A stretch of DNA of 64,000 nt from Megascapheus bottae (taxonomy: Eukaryota; Chordata; Mammalia; Rodentia; Geomyidae). Each line of letters opens with the position of its first letter. Within the stretch, counting starts at the first letter, position 1. Both the position numbers and the translations under genes were made by a program. A model generated the notes under the pieces. That model worked only from the letters and a program-made list of their open reading frames with translations, searched no databases and was not told where the DNA came from. This document shows positions 38,996-52,513 of the stretch, piece after piece. The DNA is taken from positions 18,113,927-18,177,926 of the forward strand of contig JANJXV010000024.1 of the NCBI GenBank assembly GCA_024803745.1, given 5' to 3'.

Positions 38996-41900
38996 TCTGT
39001 GCTTTCTAACTTGGGACACACATAGTTTTCTCTTTAAATTGGTTGTCCACCTGCTTTTGGCAAAATTTGTCACCATGACTGTCTTCATTTCCTACTTCTG
39101 TTATGAAACAACAATGCTGCTCAAGATAAAGGATAATCAGGTCCTCCACTGAATATACTTCCCACTTCCCAATCTTCATTGATTCCTTACTTCCCTGAAG
39201 TCACCTCAAATGGAGGATTGAGAAGCAGCAATCAGTCATACGACCTCCTCACAGATGCTTGCAGACCATGACTTTTGCCCCGGGGTGCAGAGCAGCCGCA
39301 CTCATGTGGCTCTGGCTACTCCCAGGCCAGTTCTTACTCTCTTTCCTTTCTCCTGCCAGCATCCAGCTCATCACATCTCCTCCAATCATGCTTCACCCCT
39401 TGCTGTGCACTTCACATCTCTGTTGTGAGGCAACTGCTAGAAACAGTCACTCCATTCCAGTTCCTCATTCTCCACCATGATGTCTGTGTTCCATTCAAAG
39501 CCAGATGGTGATGATCATGTGAACTTCAATGTGAACATCTCTTAGATTTCTAGTTCAAACCAGACCTTCCCAGCCCACGACTTCCTAGCCTTCTAGTTCA
39601 TTTATTCCAACCATGTGAATACTTCAACATGACAACATGGCTGCCCCCTGAAAGTACCTCAGTTTCCTTCCTCTCCTGGCTTCTTTCCTCCTCACTTGAA
39701 ATTCCAGTAGTTGTTCCCTAATCTTATCATTGCTTCAAATGATTTTCCCCCAATGAAGAATCTTTTCTTAAAGAAAATTCAACTTGTCTTCTCTAATGGT
39801 ATTCTGTGCTCCTTGACAGGAACTGTGGAAATGTCTCATTGATATACAGGACAGCCATTGCTGTCTCCTGCTAACTTCAGGATCCTGGGCTCACCCCCCT
39901 TCCTCACCACCGAGGGAAGCTTTGCTGCTGCTTTCTCCCAAAGCTCATTTGCTCAAGCAGCAACTCTGTTGTGCCCATGGACTTGTTTGTAACCCAGAAA
40001 TCCTGCCAAGTTTCTCTCACAAGCATTTCTCAAACCACTCTATATTTGCACAGCCACTGACTATGTGCAGTCCTCTCTCACATTTCCCTGGATCACTGTA
40101 ATGGCCCTCTCTTTTCAAAAACCAGGCTACTTTCCAGAGCTAGTAACTAGCATGGTAACTAGCATGAGCTCTTGAAGATGCGAATTTGTTGACTAGTTTA
40201 AAGATATTCCTCACATAGTCTTAGTTAGGGAAAGTCAAAGCTCCTTTATATAACAATCAGTATCTTTTAGGCTAATCTGCTGAAACTCGTGACCTCTTTT
40301 CACACTTTGTGCGTGTAATCCACACTTCTGTTTTCTTCTCCTCCATGAATTAGAGCTCCGTAAAATTCTGGTTTTCCTCTTTATCTGGGCTACTCACTCG
40401 GTAGCTGCCCTGGATAACCAGGATTTGTTGTGCGATGGTGGAATTTGATGTTATGTCTCTGAGGAAGCAATTCTTGGCTCCTTCTTCAGCAATTGAGAGC
40501 AATTAGAAAGTTTTCCTGCCACTGATCTTATTTCCAAAGGCTCTGTGTGTTGAGCTGTTGTTTTTGTTTCCTTGCATCTTTATGCTGATTGAGAGCCTGC
40601 TAGAAAAGTATTTGGGGTTTTGTTAGAGGAAAAATACACTTTAAAGGGATGAAATAAATCCACTCTCTTATAAACTTCCTAAATCCTCTGGGCCTCAATA
40701 TGCCTCATTTGGTATTGCAGTAGGATATGCCAAAGATGAATGTTGTTATGATTGAATAGTCATATGTTAACTACCTTGCAAATATCAACCCACATGTGAA
40801 TACACATTGCGATTCATTTGGTAGATTTAGTATAGCCAAGGGCTATGACATCTGATGTAAGTTTTCTTTAAGTCATCCAGTTATGCACATTGAATCCTCA
40901 AAAAGAAATTACCATAGCTTCTTGTGGAAAAAAATAAAAAGGACATTCGTGGCTCCATAAATAAGACATAATAAACAAGTTGCCATAGTAGAAACAAGTT
41001 TTCTACTATGATCATTAAAAAATATGGCACCTCTAAGTCAGACTTTGCATTTGAGGGACCAAAATAGCCTTGTACAGACTGTGTGTACTCTCACCAGTGA
41101 CAGAAATATGCACCCTGCTCCCTCCCCACGAACTGGGTGGATGACTCAGGTGTGAAATTCTCTTGTGAGTCAAACAAGATGAGTTATTTCCATCTAGCCA
41201 GTTGTGAACACTATCAGTCAACAGTAGGCAGATACGTGGATTCTTCGAGAGACTAGGTCATGAGTAGAGACTTAATGCAAAGTGGCTTACACTGCCTCAA
41301 GAAATGTGAAGATGTGACAGAAACAGGATCTATGCCTGCAACTTGATCCACATGTGCACTTATCCTGTACCCTAATTTATTAGTGTCACACATGACTGTT
41401 TATGTATTCACACAAAAAGACTTTTAATTAAAACACAAGAAGTGGAGAATTGCATTATTTAATTCTCATCAATGCAAATGGGCAAGTCACAAGGAATATG
41501 TGGTCCATTTCTGAGTACAATATTCCTATGATGGGAGGGGTAGGGAGATGTTATGTGTGTTTACTTTTTGTCACGTGTTTATATTACTGAGTGAAATTAC
41601 ATCCAATTGATGCTGTGGCATCAATGATGTTATACATTTATAATTACTTGACAATTGAGTGTTCGTTATGATAAAAATCATAACTATGTATGACAGTTGA
41701 GCAAAGGGTTATATAGGTAGTCCTCAAATTCAGTATGACAATCTACTCTGTCAGTTTGGGCCCCAGAACTTTACTTTTTGCTGAGTTTTAAAACTTCTTC
41801 TTATGGTGAGCTGTGCTTTTTTGTTGCTGTTGTTTTGCTTTTGCTGGTCCACCAGGTATCATTTTCTCTCTTGGTATTGTGGTAATTTCTGGCTTCAGGG

Positions 41901-42267
41901 GGGTTGAATAAAGGACACCAATGTTACCGAACAATTAAGAACAGTTAAATGGTAGACAAAATAGATTATGTCTATTGATTATTCTTTCACATTGTTCAAA
42001 ACAGTAGAACAACATACGAGTCACAAAAATTTATTGATGACAAATCATAAGTAACTTCACAAGTGTGTGGTCACAACCTTCTCATATGCAGTGACCCCTC
42101 CAAGGATGGGGTACCTAGAAATCAATCATAGATGCTTCTTTTGTCTGCAGATATATTTAGGGATGTTTTATGTAAGGTGTCTCTTCCTTTACTTGTAGGT
42201 CCATTTGTCTTTTGCTCCTCGTATCTCCTTTTCTCTCTCCTGATGTAAAGCAGTATTACTCCTGTTC

Positions 42268-42362
42268 TTCTGAGATAAGGTCTCACTATAGAGTTAAACC
42301 ATGATCCTCCTTCCTCAGTTTCCCAAGGGCTGAGAGTACAGGCAAAGACATCAGACCTAGTG
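42268..42362 (-). mobile_element. B1-like (7SL-derived) SINE remnant
   Basis: tgagataaggtctcactatagagttaaaccatgatcctccttcctcag...ctgagagtacaggca parallels the reversed B1 monomer (gacaaggtctcactatg...ctgggattacaggca) with many changes. Confidence 0.6.
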
Positions 42363-43693
42363 TTGACTTGCAGTTTTACTGCATGCTAATGTGAAGTGAA
42401 AGCACCTTTTAGGTGCTTCCTGGGAGAAAAAGGACCTACAGTTTTAAATATAGCTCCTCTGTGCTTTGATCTGATTCCTCTAGTCACTAGGCCTTATCTA
42501 ATTTGAACACTTATATGTAACATATGTTTGTGAGGTAGGAAAAGATTGCCATTCATGGGCAGGGAATGCATTGGACATTTTGGTGCCCATCCCTCTCCTC
42601 GCTGGTCACCAGGGCCAGCTTCTATCTGAGAAACATCTCTATGTTCTTTCCCATTGCATGAAGCTATCATAGTAATATTTAGGTAGTGTTTGGACTTTCC
42701 CATGTAGATATTAAGGTGTGTCCATTAATATTATTAAGGTGTGTCCTCTTTATTTCAAGTCTTCTAAGTGAGATAATTGAGGACAAATATTTTCATAAAA
42801 CGTGCAACCTAAGGCATTATGAAGACAATGGCAAGGCACTCCATGTGATTCTCTTTTTGTGGCAGAGGAGAGAGCACCACTGGGCTGTGATGTCTGCCTT
42901 CATTCCTCTGCACATAGGGTCTGTGCTCTGCAGTGAGCATCCAGGAAAAAGGCAGTTACTGTGCTTGCAAACCCTCCTGATATTGCTCCTGGCGCAGCTG
43001 TCAGATGTATGGAGACTTAATTGATGAAATTCTATTTATACCCAGGGATAAACTTAGCCAACCAAACCATGCTGTCAACATGAACATATTCAGTGGATCC
43101 CCTCATCACAAGCTCAACCATCCTGTGCCAACAATGGCCCTCTAGTTACTGCTTGGTTCACACCTTGGAATATACTTACATTGTAAAGAAGATTATAGCT
43201 TCTGATTCTGAGTTCAGATTTTGACTCTCTTGAGGAATATGATCTTAGATGAGTTTATTAGCAACCTTGTCAACACCCTGAACCTAGGACTAGTCTCTAT
43301 CATACAGTGTGATGTGAGGAATAAGCAAGTTGTGCTATGTAAAACTCTTAAGAGTGTCTACAGATACAGTAAGCATGCAGGACACATCAGGGCTGCCCTT
43401 TCTTCCCATCATCAGTTTAACTCTAGTTCAGAGATAGAGGAATGAGAAGTACAATGAAACATTCTCTGAAAAGGGTTCTTAGACATGCTACTTGCATAGA
43501 AGAATGCCAGCAGGTGATAATGGACAAAGAGTGCAACTTCTCCAAGCCTTAACTTACTTATTTGTGAAACAAGAGCCCTATGTAAATTTTATACATTGTC
43601 ATATTTTAAACATTATAGTTTTTGTTTTAACAATATAAATGATCATCATCACTACCAGTTATTGGATCCATAGATAATATAACTTTAAAAAAA

Positions 43694-43880
43694 GTGACTC
43701 CACATATAATCCTAGCTACTCAGAAGGTTGAGATCTGAGGCTCTATTTCAAGTCAGTTAACCAGCAAAAAGCCAGAAGTGGAGGCATGGCTCAATTGGAG
43801 AATACCAACCTGGAGCATATAAAACTAAGTGAGAATGAGAGAGGCCCGGGGTTCCAGCTCCCCATCAACACATACAAAAC
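43694..43880 (+). mobile_element. Geo SINE, diverged
   Basis: acatataatcctagctactcagaaggttgagatctgagg, aaaaagccagaagtggaggcatggctc and ggttccagctcccc in Geo order. Part of the left middle is deleted. Confidence 0.8.
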
Positions 43881-44999
43881 AAGTGAAATAACACAGAGGT
43901 AATTCAATCCCTAAAGGTTTATCAAGGAAACATTAAGACCCACAGGAAGTACTTATGCTAGAATATGCTAATGATAGGGTAGATATCCTACAAGAAAGCA
44001 CCTATGGTTAGCAAATAGAGACTAATATTTATCCATGAGTGCCAAGTTGTCAAGGGTGGAACAGGACCAGCAGAGTTCTGCTTCCATGAGGAAATAGCTC
44101 AGCCAGTATCCTTTTTGTCACAGTTAAGTGAAGATCCTAAATCTGAAATTTCTTATACAGCATTCTATCATGTCACAAAGATGACACTCTGAGGTATGGA
44201 GAGACTAGCCATAAAACCACTATCATTAAAGTTAGTTCCTCTAAGAAGTGGGCTCCTGAGATTAGAGTTGGAAAACAGAATTTGGAAATTAAGGGTATTT
44301 CTCGGATATACAGTAATATCTTTGATACAAAAGGTCCTCACTAGATCGGGAAAATTCTAGCTTAACATTTCATAGTTTGTCTCCTTCAGAAGCAAGCTGT
44401 TTATTTCTTTATGGTGTTACTGTATAAAATTTTTTTAAAAAGAAAGATTAAGTAAACTAAATCAGGAAAGGGAAAAATAAATGTATGAGACCAGAAAACA
44501 CGAGCAGGAGAAAGAGGGAGAAGAAAATACTGCTATAATTGTTGGTCCAGGTCTTTGTACCTGTATGAACTTGGGTCTCTGAGCCACATAGACTCCATGA
44601 GTGGATTGAGATAAAAATATCTTGTTTATTAGATTGTAAAGAAATGAAGTATTGCAGCATCTAGCCAACAGACTGAAAAAAATAGTGGATGTTCAGTAAT
44701 TTATAGTGAATATTTTCACTTGCACATCCATACTATGTTGGTCCTGGGACATGGTCATGTGCTTTGTAACTCTCCAAAACAGCAGAGGAAACAATGTTTT
44801 TAATATTCATCCACTTTACTTGTATTCACTGTAAATAATGGAGCTGATTGAGTTAGCAATGAAGCTATTCCAGCTGCTATTTCTTTCTAAGGGAGATTAT
44901 TTAGTAAATATTCTTCAGAGAAGAATTCACTCATGATTTCAAGCCTACAGTGTAAGGAGAGGGGCTGTAGACACTGTTAAATACTGGAAAAAGCCCATG

Positions 45000-45200
45000 A
45001 TTTTGAATCATCTATCTTATTTGAATACTAACTGAACCACTTACTGGCTTCTGTTGCAGGGCTAAAGTATTTAACCTTTGAGAATATGTATCTTGAGATG
45101 GAAATAGCAATGAAAAATAGCAGCTGTTCCAAATGGCTGTGGTATGGTGGAAATAAGATGTGTACAGATGCATTTCATGAAGAAATAGCTAACGCACAGT
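45000..45200 (+). mobile_element. MIR fragment
   Basis: ttgaatactaactgaaccacttactggcttctgttgcagggctaaagtatttaacc...cacagtgagcattc follows the MIR forward pattern (ccacttactagctgtgtgacc...ttaacctc...gtgagcac). Confidence 0.45.
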
Positions 45201-46922
45201 GAGCATTCTTGTTGATGACTGCTGTTGACCCAGGATCCCAAGGAAAGGGCTTCCTGCCTTTTTAGGTTCTCTAGTGTTCCAGAGAGATGGGATAGATCAA
45301 ATGATATTCCCTTTTCCTCTCAACTTATTCTCCAGAAACAGCTCCGGATTTACTAATTAATGGACAAATGACTTCATGTTGGACTGAAGTTTATACATTT
45401 CTTTTTCCTTTTCTTCAAAGACACATTATTTGTAAATAAAATAAGGAAAAGGAATACGTATTTTGCTCCTTAAATTTTCTGGACATGGATGTTTACCACC
45501 ACCCCATGGAGATTAGGGGAGATAAACATGTACAGTAGATGTTTCTCATAGTCCACTGTCTTCCAGGATGACTTTCCTGAGGAGTCTCAGGATGAGAGAA
45601 GAGAGTCTTTCATTGACTGCACCTCCTTCTCCATTGTCTTTTCTTCCTCCAGTAGAAGGCATATCCTTCCCAGATCAGAGATGTTAATTGGTTGTCAGCA
45701 TGAAGTAGAAAATTGAGAAAAATAAGAAACTAGAAATGAATAAGAAAATACACAATCATAGAGAAGAAAAATATACTTAGATTATATAAGTGATTATGGA
45801 GCCCAGGAAGAGAGAAGCTTGAAGGAAGAGTGGAATATTTAATACTTTGTTTTTCAAGTAGCAGAAAATCATGTAACTATCCAGGAGAAAAGATGATTCT
45901 TAAAAAAGAGAAATGTGATTCCAAGTTAACAAGAAGGAAAACAAAGACATAATGCTTAAAATCTTTGCCAGTAAAGATAAGAAAAGGTAAAATAGAAAAC
46001 CACATAAAATATGAATACTAGTCAAATGACATGGCAAAATTAATACCAATTATATTAATCATTAAATGTGAGTGGGTTCAATAATGTATTAAGTGATGAA
46101 GCCTTAGAGGTTATACTTGGGGAAAAATGTCTAATACATATAGAGAGGAGAAATAATAAAAACAAAAAAAAGCTTGACAAAGAATATCAGTGCCAATAAC
46201 TAAGCCACCTGAATTTCAATGTCATGAAAGTAATTCTGCTCATATAACATAACTCGGAAGCAATAGAATATCAGATGGCCTAGCCTTTAGATTTTTCTGA
46301 ACTATATTTCTTATATTTCTCCTAGATTCAGTTGTATTTTTATTGAACAGGTACAGCGAGTCCCACTTCACAGTGACAAAACTATGTATTGTGGCAGAGA
46401 TTTGTAATTTGTTAATCTTGGAGTTAACTGGGAGTTATTTGGAATTTTAAGTCACTGTGCATTTTTGTCTGCATGTACATTCATGACAATCAATGTGGGC
46501 AGATGGATTTAAAAAAATGAAATCCTTATTGACTATTTTTTTGTTCTTTGCTTGCTTGAAAATTTTAACTACAGAAGAGAAACAAGAAATGAATTTCAAT
46601 GAAAAGGAGCATTATTCAGTCAATGATGAAAATGTAAGATATTTGTAACTCAGTAACTAAATTACTCATCTAGTTACTTTTTTTTTTCATCATTCATTTT
46701 AGGACTACAGGTTTCTTTGAGTTAAAAAAAAGAACACATTTTGCTATGCTGTGGAGTTTCCACACAGGGGAATAGCAGGAAAAGTCCCCAAATAATTTTA
46801 TTTTATATCAGCTTCATCTATCATCTCATTGAAAATGAAGATTCATAAGTCTCAGTCTCTGAACCATAAAATATAACACAATATGGTCTTTAGCTGACTT
46901 GTTTATACATTAAAATTTAAGA

Positions 46923-47205
46923 AGTGGGGTGTGGTGGCTCACACATACAATCCTAGCTACGTAGGAGGCTGAGATCTGAGCATTAAGGTTCAAAGCCAGC
47001 CAGGGCACAAAAGGACCTGAAACTCTTATCTCCATCTAACCTCCAGAAAAGGGAAGTGGGGCTTGGCTCAAGGGTGGGGCAGTAGCCTTGAGCTGAAGAG
47101 GTCAGGGACAACACCCAGGCCCAGAGGTTACGGTGGTAGCCGTGAGCTGAAGCGCTCAGGGACAGTACCCAGGCCTAGCTCAAATCCAATGACCCCCCCA
47201 CACAC
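46923..47205 (+). mobile_element. Geo SINE with a duplicated 3' module
   Basis: Starts ggggtgtggtggctcacac with the full left part (aatcctagctac, ctgagatctgag, ggttcaaagccagcc, ctcttatctcc). The module around tgagctgaag...cagggaca...cccaggcc occurs twice, at about 47080-47131 and 47134-47185, offset 54 bases. The tail is ccaatgaccccccc. Confidence 0.9.
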
Positions 47206-47310
47206 AAAAAGACAAAATTAAGGAACTTTTCCCAAGATTTTAATTTTAGCTTATCTATTAATTCTGCAACCAAAATCATCAGAGATTTTATAACACACAA
47301 GAAATAGCCA

Positions 47311-47551
47311 GGAGCTGGGTGCAGTGGCTCACTTCTATAATCCTAGATACTCAGGAGGCTGAGATCTCAGGACTGAGGTTCAAAGCCATCCCGGGCACTA
47401 AAATCTGTGAGATTTTTTATCTCCAATTAACCACCAGAAAACTGGAAGTGGCACCATGGCACAAGAGATAGGGTGGTAGCCTTGAGCTGAAGAGCTTGGG
47501 GACAGCACCCAGACCTAGAGTTCAAGCCCCATATCTGATACAAAAAAAAAA
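47311..47551 (+). mobile_element. Geo SINE, full length
   Basis: Complete plus-strand copy from gagctgggtgcagtggctcac through atctccaattaaccacc and the single tgagctgaagagc module to an A-rich tail. It lacks the internal duplication of the copy about 100 bases upstream. Confidence 0.9.
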
Positions 47552-47698
47552 GCCAGAAAAGCCTTTACCCTATGTCCTGTACTTTATTTGTGGGGGTCTT
47601 GAAGCTTGATATTATGTATAGTTATTAAAAAATCCATATTCTCTGGTCTAATTATTTACTTAATATTACCAAGATCATGTTAATTCATCAGGGTTTTT

Positions 47699-47900
47699 TT
47701 TTTTTTTTTTTGCCAGTCCTGGGCTTGAGCTCAAGGACTAAGTACTATCCTTGGACTTTCTCAAGGCTAGAGCTCTACCACTTGAGCCTCAGCACCATTT
47801 CCGGCTTTTTTTTTTCTATGTATGTAGTACTGAGGAATCGAACCTGGGTCTTCATGCATGCTAGGCAAGCACTCTACCGCTAGGCCAAACTCCCGGCCCC
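47699..47900 (-). mobile_element. IDL-Geo SINE, full length
   Basis: The reverse complement starts with the ID-like tRNA-derived head (ggggccgggagtttggcctagcggtagagtgcttgcct..., the internal pol III promoter region). It continues through ccacatatgtag-like and gccggaaatggtgctgaggctcaagtggtagagctctagcc modules and ends in ccaggactggc plus poly(A). A 14-bp target-site duplication (TCATCAGGGTTTTT, 47685-47698 and 47901-47914) defines the insertion. Confidence 0.92.
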
Positions 47901-47929
47901 TCATCAGGGTTTTTAAAGTATTTTTTAAA

Positions 47930-48030
47930 ACTATTTTTGAGTAGTACAAAGGAGTTGCCATTCAACAATGCAGTTTGGCATAGGTATATGCCTATAGATG
48001 TTCAGATTTTTACATTAATAATGTAACAAG
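47930..48030 (-). repeat. Repeat fragment related to 18.1 kb
   Basis: gagtagtacaaaggagttgccattcaac closely resembles the 18.09-kb block, and both are followed by a similar ttcagatttttac / tcaaaatttttaccc segment. It is probably an old interspersed repeat fragment, possibly an L1 3' end. Confidence 0.35.
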
Positions 48031-49299
48031 CTTCAAAAATATGTCTTTGAGGGTATTTTTCTTTTTTGGTTAGAGATTTAGAAATATTGTGAAAATTATG
48101 TTACTTTAGTTTTTTCACTCTATTAAATTTGATTGGGCACATAAAGAGAAAGTGATATTTATTCCAGGATATGCACAGTAGGAGAGGCTGAAAGCCAGGG
48201 AGAGATAATGTAGTAAGTATAGTAGCCAAGTGATAAAGGTTTGATTCCTACAGTGGCAAGACCCAGGCCTCAAAGTTGTTGATGGAAGTAAATAAGATTG
48301 GTAGAAACCTCCTGATTTTTTATGATGACTTTAGGTCAAAGAAGAGGCCTACATAAAGTACATCTTAAAGGGATAGATAATTTTGACTGGTGGTAATTCG
48401 TTGTAGATCACAGAAAACACTATAGCTGTATTGTTACAGTACCTCTTCCATCATGAAAAGATATTTACTAAATTGCTAACTGATCCAATGTTGTCCAATC
48501 TTGTATTATTTCCTTTGGCTTTGCTGACCTGTATTACATAGTCAGAACTTGCCTCCTTGATCTGATACTTAAAAACCTGCCTTGTTCTTTTTAACTCTTC
48601 ACATGGAAAGCTTTGATGTCCAGATCTAGACAGGTGACTGCGGAGATGATTTGAACCTATATATATATATCCATTTCCCTGGACAAGCACATTCCATATT
48701 GATCTAGAAGAAAACAAAAAGCAACCTTACTCTTAATGTGTTGTTGCTTTCTATGTCAGGCTTTCATCTGTGATCTGAGAAATCACAAGTGTTTCTTTAA
48801 GGATGCTATAGAGCCCTACTGAGAACCAGAAGACCAAACCTCTGAGTTGTTCATTTGTTTTGAGAAACCCCTTCTTCCTTTATCGTATATATTAGTGATA
48901 AATGTAGATTGCATTTTGTGAAATAATCTACTTTGAAATTGATAGCCCTTTTACAGAAAGAAAAGGGCTAGGAAGATATGCAATCAACAACTCTATGTCG
49001 AGATGAATAACACAGAGAACATGGGAAAATCCTATACACATATTAATGAAACTAAAACAGACCATTTGAATCAACATATGAAGAGTAAATGAATTAAGAA
49101 AAAGACAAAGCCAGGTCACCAAGGCTTCACTACTTCCCCTACATAGGTATTTCAACATATTTTAACTATGATTTATTGTTGCTAGGAATGACAATAAATG
49201 TCACTGCTTTGGAAAACCTTTTGATATTTTATCTAATATTTAAATGTAAAATCAGCACATGATTCAGTAACTCTCCATCTAATGAAATAAAAATTTATG

Positions 49300-49610
49300 T
49301 GCATACAAAAGCTTGTACATAAATATTCAGGTTACTATTTTTCATAATAGCTAGAAATGGAAATACCCAGATGTCCATGAACTGATGCATATACAATGTG
49401 TGATAGTTCCATACAATGGAATATTACTCATCAGTATAAAAGAATATAGGGCTGATACATGTCATCTTGAAAAGAAGTAAACAAAGTGATAGAAGATAGA
49501 CACAAAGAACCACATACAATGTTAAATTCTATTAATATTAAGGTCCAAAAGAACTAAAAATCTCAAAAGTGCTTGACAAAGCCTGACAAATGTGACAAAA
49601 TTTGAACTAA
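49300..49610 (+). mobile_element. Old degraded L1 3' fragment
   Basis: The stretch gaaatacccagatgtccatg...acaatggaatattactc...gaagtaaacaaag follows the typical L1 ORF2 C-terminal DNA pattern (coding for Gln/Pro-rich and 'MEYY..I'-like residues) on the plus strand. It is then followed by the kind of 3' sequence found in ancient mammalian L1s. There are many stops and no open frame. Boundaries are uncertain. Confidence 0.6.
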
Positions 49611-49723
49611 ATAATTTATTTTACACCTTTGTTTCCTCTTTCATAGCATCTTTCCAGTCATACATCTTAAATTTTGGCTGCCTTTTGACTACTTTTCTTT
49701 TTTATTCTGTTTCTTTTTCTTTT

Positions 49724-49963
49724 CTTTTTTTTTCTTCTGTTGGTCATGAGGCCTGAACTCTAGGCCTGAGCATTGTCCCTGACCTCTTCAGCTCAAGGCT
49801 ACTGCCCTACCCCTTGAGCCACATTACCACTTCCAGTTTCCTGGTGATTAATTGGAGATAAGAGTCTCACAGATTTTAGTGCTGGGGCTGGCTTTGAACC
49901 TCTATCCTCAAATCTCAGCCTGCTGAGTAGATGGATTACAGGTGTGAGCCACCATGCTTGGCT
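49724..49963 (-). mobile_element. Geo SINE, full length
   Basis: T-rich start, then ctgaactctaggcctgagc, gacctcttcagctcaaggct, ttaattggagataagagtc and ggattacaggtgtgagccacc in reverse order. This is a complete minus-strand copy with a single 3' module. Confidence 0.9.
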
Positions 49964-50981
49964 TTGACCATTTTTCTTTTCCTTCTTCGACATTGCAGAA
50001 AGTCAGTCTCTTCTTGAATAATGCTTCAAGTGCATTTGTTAGTTTTCAATATTACAAGTACAAACTTCTCATTTATTTCAAAGTCCCAATCTTCATTTCT
50101 TATCTTTTGCATCGCCCTGGCACTTACATAGTAAAGTCTAGAGTTGGGAAATGCCTTGCTTCTATGCCCAGACTCCCAACCTTGGTGGTTCTCCTCACTG
50201 TTTGTACATTGGAACCATCAGCATGCCTCAAGAAGTATGTCCTGGTTCTTACATCCAGAGGTGGCTCCACCACTGTAGAATGGAGCCTGTGGTCAAAATA
50301 TTCTAAAGACTTCTCCATGTTGTTTCCACGTGAAACCCAAATCTGAGAACCTTACTCTAAGAAGATCGTGAATTAATTGCATTGTAACCTTTCTCTGTGA
50401 TTCATCACCTCCTCCACACCTTATAAAACAAGATTAATCATGGGACAATTACTCCTTTGTCATAATTCATTGTCTTACGTCATTCTTCCATTCATTTGCT
50501 AAAGAAATAGAGAAGATCAGACTGAAACATTTGAAAAATAAGTTGATTTAAAAGTACAGACTTTGGCCTTATATTGCTTCCCACAAACACCACAATAGGA
50601 TATAAAGAGCCATCTCACCACAGTTCAATCAACAGTGACATTAGGCATTAGTGACCCTGATAAGAGACACCAGCATTGTTCAAGGGCATCACTGGCTGAG
50701 AGCCTGCACCTAGTTTACAAGCATCTTCTTTTTACTCTGTGACATGTAGATTTAAGAACATATAAGAAATAGCACTTGTCTTCAAAACTCTCGTAGTCTG
50801 GTAGAGGAGGTAATATTTAACAGGGCAGTCATCCATCCATACTTCCTGGCAGAGTGACATGTCTAACATTGGAAGGGTTTCCTTTAATATCAGAATACAG
50901 GTGACCATCACAAATTCTTTGAAAAATGTATTAGGTTCTGGCTTGCAAATGAAACAAGACAAACTATCAGAAGAGCAGAGC

Positions 50982-51285
50982 TTAGGACAGCAAAGGCAGC
51001 TCTTACCTATAATCCTAGACCTGGTAGGAATGATTTTGGTTTAGATGCTAGCCTGGGGAAAAATCATTGTTATGAGCCTATCTCAATAGGAAAACCTAAG
51101 TATGGCAACATATGCCTATCATTTGAGTGGAAGTAAGAAGATCCGGATCCAGAAAAATACTAAGACCTATCTCAAAAACTAACCAGAGTATAAAAGTCGG
51201 GGGTGTGACACAAGTGGTAGGACATCTGCCTAGCGAATCATGGAGTCCTGGGCTCAAAATCAAGTTCTGAAAAATAGAAAGGAGA
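50982..51285 (+). mobile_element. Composite SINE (B4/ID-like), not Geo
   Basis: ctcttacctataatcctagacc...gagcctatctcaa is followed by a second unit, agtatggcaacatatgcctatc...gatccggatccag...acctatctcaaaaactaacc, and an ID-like end, gtgtgacacaagtggtaggacatctgcctagcga. The layout fits a tandem or dimeric tRNA/B1 composite of older rodent type. Confidence 0.6.
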
Positions 51286-52335
51286 AAGAGAAGGAGGAAT
51301 TAAAGAAGGAGCAGAAACAAGAGGATATGGTAAGTAAAAGAGCTATTGTTTAAAGCAATGCAATAGTTTAAATCCAGAAAATAAAAAAAATCTCCAAATC
51401 ATTTAGTAGAAATAATGAAAAGATTCTGTGAGTTAATGAAGCAAAGAATGATACTCAAAAATAAAATTGCCCTTCTATCCCAAAGCCTGTAGCCAACAAC
51501 TTTAATCGCAACAGAGCACTATGTGCTGTCTTACCAAAAACTGCCAATAACCTAGAAATAAATATAAAATTGCAAGACATGAATAGGAAAAATTATAAAA
51601 CACTGACTTAATGAAGGTACAAATCAATGGAAATCAGCTTACATTCAAGGTTATAAAGACAGTGTTTTAATATAATAATTACCACTTAGTTGTGCTTTTC
51701 ACTTGATACAATTATAGTAAAAAAGTGTTCTCAAAAGAAAAGCTGATCCCAGACATAAAAACTGGCTGCCAAGAGTCATGAGATCAGAAAGAGGTTGTGG
51801 AGAGAGGCAGACAAATAGCTTCAGGGTTGCATGGAGTAAAATTTGTTGTGGGGTGAGTGGGGAGGACAAACACATACAGCAGCATATCTCAAATACAACA
51901 AGACAGATGGTGTATAGCAAGACAGAAGGATGCCCACTCTTGAGGCTCTAGAGAAAGGACTTGTATAATAATCAGAACAAGTGACTTCACCCAACCTGGT
52001 ATGTACTTGGTTTATGTCAATATCTGTGATGTCTGACACATTCCTGAACTGATGGTGCCAGGGTCTGGTCATAAAGCTCCACATACCACTCTAAAACGTT
52101 TTGTTTATTTATACCTTACTATACATGAAACAGGCCAGGGTAAGTCAGAGGCAGTGGGTGGTTAGTCCTCATAAGGCAATGGCTGTGTTAAGCAGGAACC
52201 CTACAATCTCTCATGGAAGTTGAAAGAGTCAGAAAAACAGGATGCATTGTATTTGCAAATGACTTTGGTGAATAGCACTCTTCTGTGAAACTCCTTGAAG
52301 ATAATTTAAAAAATATATAATTTAAAAAAGAGGAA

Positions 52336-52513
52336 GGGGCTGGAAATTTAGCCTAGTGATAGAGTGCTTGAGCCCTGGGTTCAAAGCCTTGGTTACCACA
52401 TACATAGAAAAGGCCAGAAGTGGTGCTGTGGCTCAAGTGGGAGAGCTCTAGCCTTGAAAAAGCCCAAGGACAGTGCTCAGACCCTGAGTTTAAGCCAGTA
52501 CTGGCAAAAAAAA
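52336..52513 (+). mobile_element. IDL-Geo SINE with a small internal deletion
   Basis: Starts ggggctggaaatttagcctag and ends with gtactggcaaaaaaaa. Part of the head between gagtgcttg and agccctgggttc (normally cctagcatgcatga) is missing, which removes the middle of the tRNA-like region. Confidence 0.9.
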
